9,865 nt of DNA from NCBI GenBank assembly GCA_947445045.1, contig CANFCA010000022.1, forward strand, positions 1 through 9,865, in the 5' to 3' direction. This DNA comes from Gallionellaceae bacterium. Its GTDB lineage: Bacteria; Pseudomonadota; Gammaproteobacteria; Burkholderiales; Gallionellaceae. A program made the position numbers and the translations under genes. Below, in pieces: positions 6,178-9,865 of the stretch. The notes under the pieces are model-generated. The model searched no databases and was not told where the DNA came from. It worked only from the letters and a program-made list of their open reading frames with translations. Position 1 is the first letter of the stretch; each line of letters begins with the position of its first letter.

Positions 6178-7416
6178 TTACTCCCTGAATCCAGCTTCAT
6201 CTTGAAATACCGCTCCATCCAGCAATTGCACAGTGGCTTGTTCACCTGCTGCAAGTCCTTTGCTCTCGGCTGGGATAATTAACAAGCCGTCTGCTTTCGC
6301 CATGGATAGCAGCACGCCGCTGCTTTGCGTGCCAGTTGTGCTAGCGACATAGCCCTCCGCGTTGCGCGTCAATTGCGCTCGCACAAATTCGGTACGCCCG
6401 ATTTGATGTTTGATGTCATGCGCCAAACTTGCTTCCACGGTGCGGCGATGTAGCCGCGAGTTGCCCATCATTTGGCGTAATGCAGGTGCAACGAATTCTT
6501 CTACACACACCATGCTGGACACAGGATTGCCGGGTAGCCCAAACACGGCTGTTTTATTGGTTGTGCCAAAAGCCAACGGATGTCCAGGCTTCATCGCCAC
6601 GCGCCAGAATTTCATCTGCACGCCAAGCTTCTCAATGGTCGGGCGCACATAATCATGCACACCTACTGACGTGCCACCGGAAACCAGCAGCACGTCAAAT
6701 TCCAACCCGCGCCTTAGATATTGTTCTAGCTCGATCGGATCATCTCGTGCAATGCCGAGCAACACTGGTGCTATGCCAAGTGCCTGAATTTGCGCCATCA
6801 AGGCATAAGTGTTGGAGTCAGGAATCTTATTTGGATCGACCGGATCATCCATACCTTCCAGTTCATTGCCCGTAGAAAGGATCGCTACACGCGGACGACG
6901 ATACACTGCAAAATGCGCCGCCTTAACGGTTGCCAATATGCCAATCACACCCGGTGTAATTTCGGTGCCTGCCAGCAACACCACCTCGCCCGTTTTCATG
7001 CCCTCACCTTGCGAGCGCACGTCATTGCCGCACTTCACAGCCTTAACGATCTGCACAGAGGTGTGAGATTCAACTTGAGTATCTTCAACCCGTATCACCG
7101 CATCCGCACCCTGTGGCAGCGGTGCGCCCGTCATAATGCGCGAGCACTGTCCAGCTTGCACGATCTTGGTCGGCATGTCGCCCGCCTTGATGTCTTCGAT
7201 GATTTCCAATGTCACGGGCGCATTCATCACATCCGCGCTGCGCACCGCAAAACCATCCATCGCCGATACGTCGTAAGGGGGCAAATCGCGATTGGCACAA
7301 ATGCTTTCCGCCAACACTCGCCCCAATGACTGCTCCAGCTTTACCGATTCAACACCCAGCGTCGCAACCGATTCGAGAACGATGCGCTGCGCCACGCTAA
7401 CTTGCAAATGTTCCAT
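6178..7416 (-). CDS. moeA: Molybdopterin molybdenumtransferase MoeA, 412 aa
   Basis: MoeA inserts molybdate into adenylylated molybdopterin, releasing AMP and giving Mo-molybdopterin. The family signature appears in order: DVSAMDGFAV (49-58, with D54), MTGAPLPQGAD (95-105), the STGNEL turn that opens the MogA-like domain, SGGTSVGVHDYV, KPGHPLAFG and GLPGNPVSS, then the C-terminal beta-rich domain ending near the stop. The length matches the usual 400-410 residues. STGNEL replaces the E. coli-type STGDEL, a common variation. Its ATG overlaps the mobA stop codon by one base (TAATG), so ribosomes finishing mobA probably restart here. MogA follows 3 nt downstream, so the two enzymes that act in sequence are adjacent. 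Confidence 0.95.
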   Translation of the reverse strand: MEHLQVSVAQRIVLESVATLGVESVKLEQSLGRVLAESICANRDLPPYDVSAMDGFAVRSADVMNAPVTLEIIEDIKAGDMPTKIVQAGQCSRIMTGAPLPQGADAVIRVEDTQVESHTSVQIVKAVKCGNDVRSQGEGMKTGEVVLLAGTEITPGVIGILATVKAAHFAVYRRPRVAILSTGNELEGMDDPVDPNKIPDSNTYALMAQIQALGIAPVLLGIARDDPIELEQYLRRGLEFDVLLVSGGTSVGVHDYVRPTIEKLGVQMKFWRVAMKPGHPLAFGTTNKTAVFGLPGNPVSSMVCVEEFVAPALRQMMGNSRLHRRTVEASLAHDIKHQIGRTEFVRAQLTRNAEGYVASTTGTQSSGVLLSMAKADGLLIIPAESKGLAAGEQATVQLLDGAVFQDEAGFRE

Positions 7417-8009
7417 TATTTACTTTCCAGTTTATTCATTGCGATTGTCACATCTTGTGGCGTATCCAAGTCAAAAAAGCTCGCCAAGGTTGGGTCGGCA
7501 TTCAACAGTTCCGCTTCATTCACATAGCACACTTGCAAACGCTCCAGCAATTCTCGCAGACTGTGTTTGCCAGAACCATTGAGACAATCCCGTGCTAGGG
7601 GCAAACAGTTTACTGCATAGAACGCTGCCAACGGTTGCGGATAGCCACTCACCATCGGCACCACAGCCTGACAATCAGCACGTTGTTGTGCCAGATATTC
7701 AATCACAGCTGGCGTGATGAAAGGCATGTCGCAAGCCAGCGCAAATAGCCACGGCGTGTTGATGCCTTCCAATCCAGCAACCAAACCAGCCAATGGCCCG
7801 GTGTTCGAGGGGTCATCACACACTTGCGGCAAATCAATCTCGTGTCGCGGTTGCCGCACACTGACGATGACTTCAGCAAACAACGGCTGCATAGTAGCAA
7901 CCACGCTTTGCAGCAAAGTGCGTTCTCCCAACAACAAACTCGCTTTATCTTGCCCCATACGGCGCGATTCGCCACCCGCCAAAATCAGTGCAGTGCAATT
8001 GGAGATCAT
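7416..8009 (-). CDS. mobA: Molybdenum cofactor guanylyltransferase MobA, 197 aa
   Basis: MobA transfers GMP from GTP to Mo-molybdopterin to form the MGD cofactor used by DMSO-reductase-family enzymes such as nitrate reductases and formate dehydrogenases. The N-terminal nucleotide-binding signature LAGGESRRMGQDKA (10-23) is complete, followed by DDPSNTGPLAGL (65-76) and the metal-binding LACDMP (91-96, D94). The length fits MobA (about 190-200 aa). The start ATG overlaps the mobB stop codon in an ATGA (8006-8009), and the stop overlaps the moeA start, so it is coupled on both sides. Its presence suggests the organism has at least one MGD-dependent enzyme, but none is encoded in this window. 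Confidence 0.95.
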   Translation of the reverse strand: MISNCTALILAGGESRRMGQDKASLLLGERTLLQSVVATMQPLFAEVIVSVRQPRHEIDLPQVCDDPSNTGPLAGLVAGLEGINTPWLFALACDMPFITPAVIEYLAQQRADCQAVVPMVSGYPQPLAAFYAVNCLPLARDCLNGSGKHSLRELLERLQVCYVNEAELLNADPTLASFFDLDTPQDVTIAMNKLESK

Positions 8010-8491
8010 TTACGGTCAATGATAAATTGGGCAATCGCGGAAATATCTTCCAACCCAAAATGCGGCAACTGCGGATAAACCTCATCCATATCGGTGACGA
8101 TGGCGATTAATCCGTCTTCAATAGCGCAACGCGCTGTCTTGCCACATTCGCGACGCAATACTTCAATCTTCGCGCCGGGCGCATGTGAAAAACCTTCCGC
8201 CAGCACCAAGTCCGCCTCACCCAAAAAGCGTTGCGCCAGCTGCTCCGGCTCACGCTCCTCTTTGGCATCCGCCACCAGTTGCAGCGCATCGCGGGTAAGC
8301 AACATACTCATCACCGCACCCGCTTGCTTATAACGATAACTGTCCTTACCCGGCGTATCCAACTCCACCTTGTGATGCGCATGTTTTATCGTGGCAACAC
8401 GCAAGCCGCGACCGCTGAGTTCGCAAATCAATTTTTCCAACAGCGTGGTCTTGCCCGCATTGGAGTGTCCGACGATGGAAATTAATTTCAT
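8006..8491 (-). CDS. mobB: Molybdopterin-guanine dinucleotide biosynthesis GTPase MobB, 161 aa
   Basis: MobB is a P-loop GTP-binding protein that assists MobA; it is not strictly essential for cofactor formation in E. coli. The Walker A motif is GHSNAGKT (8-15). The family block IKHAHHKVELDTPGKDSYRYKQAGA (35-59) and the AEGFSHAPGAKIEV segment are present, and the length is normal. No Shine-Dalgarno sequence is visible before the ATG at 8491: the preceding bases are T/A-rich, and an in-frame TAA two codons upstream rules out a longer start. The gene heads the coupled run mobB-mobA-moeA-mogA and lies 108 nt downstream of the PAS gene. It either depends on read-through from upstream or has its own promoter in that gap, where I found only a weak candidate. 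Confidence 0.93.
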   Translation of the reverse strand: MKLISIVGHSNAGKTTLLEKLICELSGRGLRVATIKHAHHKVELDTPGKDSYRYKQAGAVMSMLLTRDALQLVADAKEEREPEQLAQRFLGEADLVLAEGFSHAPGAKIEVLRRECGKTARCAIEDGLIAIVTDMDEVYPQLPHFGLEDISAIAQFIIDRK

Positions 8492-8599
8492 TGATTAAGA
8501 AAAATAAATTTGGGTTATTTGATTAGATGAACGCTATTGCTAGGTTTGATACGCTGAGCTGCTTTCGATCCAATGCTGAATTGTAATCATGCGGTTCAA

Positions 8600-9193
8600 T
8601 TACAAATTGTATATGGCAACGTAATGCGTAGTTTCCTGCTGATCATTTTTTACTGCGGTGATAGCCACCCAAATTGGCGAAATATGGCCTCGTTTACACT
8701 TAAAATGCATCTCCCCGGCCCAATAGCCATTACGCAACAAATGCTGCCACATTTTGTGGTAAAAATCTTTGCTATACCGTCCTGACTGAAAGATACGGGA
8801 ATTTTTACCAATTATCTCTTCTGAACTATATTCAGAGAAGTTTAGAAACTTTTTGTTGGCTCGAAGGATGTTGGCGTGTGCATCTGTGATCAGGATAGGA
8901 TCTTTGCTCTCAAAAGCAACTGAGGTAGTGCGTAAATCCTCCTCCGCCTGTCTGAGATCGATAATGTTTTGCAATAAAGGACGAAAAACAAAAAAATAAA
9001 ATATTGGAAATATCAGCATAGAAAGTACAGCTGAATCCAAAAGAAAAGTCGCTATTTTCGGTATAGGCGGCAGCATATCCAAGAAAAACATCACCAGCAG
9101 TTCTATAAAGAAAACTGATCCTGTTAATACAACCAGCAACCATGTTACTGACTGGTGACGATTAATCTGGGAGGATGAATAATTGACTGACAT
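8600..9193 (-). CDS. Membrane protein with two TM segments and a single PAS domain, no output domain, 197 aa
   Basis: Two hydrophobic segments (about residues 17-38 and 47-70, separated by a short MLPPIPK turn) end in FFVFRPLL. A short linker helix (about 75-90) leads into a PAS domain (about 90-197) with FESKDPILITDAHANILRANKKF, SEEIIGKN, KMWQHLLRNGYWAGEM and HYVAIYNL. This N-terminal design is common in proteobacterial PAS-GGDEF-EAL or histidine kinase proteins. There HYVAIF is normally followed by S-D-I-T-x-x-K and then an output domain. Here a stop follows HYVAIYNL directly. The gene may be a truncated remnant or a stand-alone sensor. AGGTGGAG (complement of 9203-9210) lies 9 nt before the ATG. 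It is more AT-rich than the molybdenum genes on both sides: 9001-9060 has 20 G/C of 60, against 35 of 60 at 7141-7200. Confidence 0.75.
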   Translation of the reverse strand: MSVNYSSSQINRHQSVTWLLVVLTGSVFFIELLVMFFLDMLPPIPKIATFLLDSAVLSMLIFPIFYFFVFRPLLQNIIDLRQAEEDLRTTSVAFESKDPILITDAHANILRANKKFLNFSEYSSEEIIGKNSRIFQSGRYSKDFYHKMWQHLLRNGYWAGEMHFKCKRGHISPIWVAITAVKNDQQETTHYVAIYNL

Positions 9194-9322
9194 AAATTAT
9201 GGCTCCACCTATATTTCGCCTTAAGCTCGAAGTGACCATGTGAACAGCTTTTATGTAATTGTGCGGCAAAACAGCAGAAAAGAAGTTTAGACTACGTACC
9301 CACTTGCTGTATTGTATATCCA

Positions 9323-9349
9323 GTTATAAGCAACAACAAACGTTGTCAA
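9323..9349 (-). promoter_or_regulatory. Candidate sigma-70-like promoter for the PAS gene
   Basis: On the - strand a perfect TTGACA (complement of 9344-9349) is followed after 15 nt by TATAAC (complement of 9323-9328). The spacing is two bases short of ideal. It lies downstream of the moaE stop and about 130 nt upstream of the PAS start, so it would let the PAS gene be transcribed separately from moaE. A small inverted repeat (ACAAC/GTTGT, 9333-9346) overlaps it. Confidence 0.35.
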
Positions 9350-9441
9350 CCCTATATCGAATACTTCTTTTTGGCACATAGCTGCCATTTTAGCTTACCT
9401 ACCCGCAACCATTTCTGCGCTTAATTCATCAACGACAAATA

Positions 9442-9865
9442 CTACGGGTGTGGTGTCACCCATGCATTACCTTCCGGCGTAATCTCTTTTTTCCAGATAG
9501 GTACACGCTGTTTCAGTTCGTCGATCATCCAGCGGCAGGCCTCCAGCGCGGCGACACGGTGTTCTGCTCCTGCCGCGATGAATACGATATTCTCGCCGCT
9601 TTGCACTGTTCCGATACGGTGCACGATGCGCGCATCCAACAGGTCGAATTTTTCAATCGCTTCGTAGCGCAATTTATTCATCTCGGCAAGTGCCATGCTG
9701 CCGTAAGCATCGAAGCTGATCTCCGAGACATTGCGTCCTTCGGAAAAATCTCGCGCGCAACCCAAGAATGTGGCGATGCCGCCCATACGCTTTGAGCTGG
9801 CTTTCAATACTTTGATTTCTTCGTCTTGTGAGAAATCGGCTTGTTGAATGCGGACTGGCTCGTTC
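9442..9865 (-). CDS. moaE: Molybdopterin synthase catalytic subunit MoaE (N-terminal end outside window)
   Basis: MoaE is the large subunit of molybdopterin synthase. With thiocarboxylated MoaD it converts cyclic pyranopterin monophosphate to molybdopterin. The frame is open to the window edge, and the residues there (PVRIQQADFS) look like the usual beginning of MoaE, so only a few codons seem to be missing. Recognisable segments are GGIATFLGCARDFSEG, ISFDAYGSMA, VHRIGTVQSGE, GAEHRVAALEA and the active-site region ELKQRVPIWKKEITPEG. The two lysines seven residues apart there match K119 and K126 of E. coli MoaE. A TTG at 9807 is not the start, because conserved sequence continues upstream. Upstream genes, possibly moaD, lie outside. 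Downstream the cluster resumes at mobB after the PAS gene. Confidence 0.92.
   Translation of the reverse strand, partial: NEPVRIQQADFSQDEEIKVLKASSKRMGGIATFLGCARDFSEGRNVSEISFDAYGSMALAEMNKLRYEAIEKFDLLDARIVHRIGTVQSGENIVFIAAGAEHRVAALEACRWMIDELKQRVPIWKKEITPEGNAWVTPHP

Noticed and set aside
6790..7329. Long open frame (179 codons) on the + strand
   Set aside because: It is antisense to moeA, whose family motifs are complete. The translated product is Arg/His-rich, as expected of a shadow frame.
8492..8599. Weak promoter-like TTGGAT with TATCAA before mobB on the - strand
   Set aside because: Three of six and four of six consensus matches at 16-nt spacing are too little to call in AT-rich DNA.
9360..9441. 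Possible terminator after moaE
   Set aside because: Only a 4-bp CGCA/TGCG stem with no T tract is present on the - strand, so read-through into the PAS gene cannot be excluded.

Overview
The window looks like a chromosomal segment from a betaproteobacterium. OxyR, the RubB-type rubredoxin reductase and the MobB/MobA/MoeA/MogA/MoaE proteins all read as proteobacterial. The mixture of oxygen-defence genes with periplasmic cytochrome genes would suit a microaerophilic group such as the Gallionellaceae and relatives; that placement is inference only. No rRNA, tRNA, IS element, CRISPR array or phage gene was seen.

Left block (1-2072, + strand): the 3' end of a rubrerythrin-like ferritin-fold gene, a free-standing rubredoxin, a Dps ferritin and a rubredoxin-NAD(P)H reductase. 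They are tightly spaced, each of the three complete genes has a good Shine-Dalgarno sequence, and the run ends at a clear intrinsic terminator. Together they can form an electron chain (NAD(P)H to RubB to rubredoxin to rubrerythrin) that removes peroxide, while Dps stores iron.

Middle block (2134-4266, - strand): a Tat-exported metallophosphoesterase and a secreted monohaem cytochrome c form a two-gene operon closed by an intrinsic terminator. A secreted DUF1566-type protein follows. This exported pair is the least explained part of the window: the cytochrome carries a Cys downstream of CxxCH in a place reminiscent of the haem-ligating Cys of SoxA/TsdA. A 405-nt AT-rich intergenic region separates this block from a divergent oxyR (4672-5583, + strand), whose two redox cysteines are intact.

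Right block (5632-9865, - strand): molybdenum cofactor genes in transcriptional order moaE (running off the window edge), a PAS membrane protein, mobB, mobA, moeA and mogA. MoaE is half of molybdopterin synthase. MogA and MoeA adenylylate molybdopterin and insert Mo. MobA and MobB produce the guanine dinucleotide form. The last four genes overlap or nearly touch and are probably translationally coupled. The PAS gene between moaE and mobB is AT-rich, has its own candidate promoter and ends where an output domain would normally follow. It looks like a later insertion or a remnant of a larger signalling protein.
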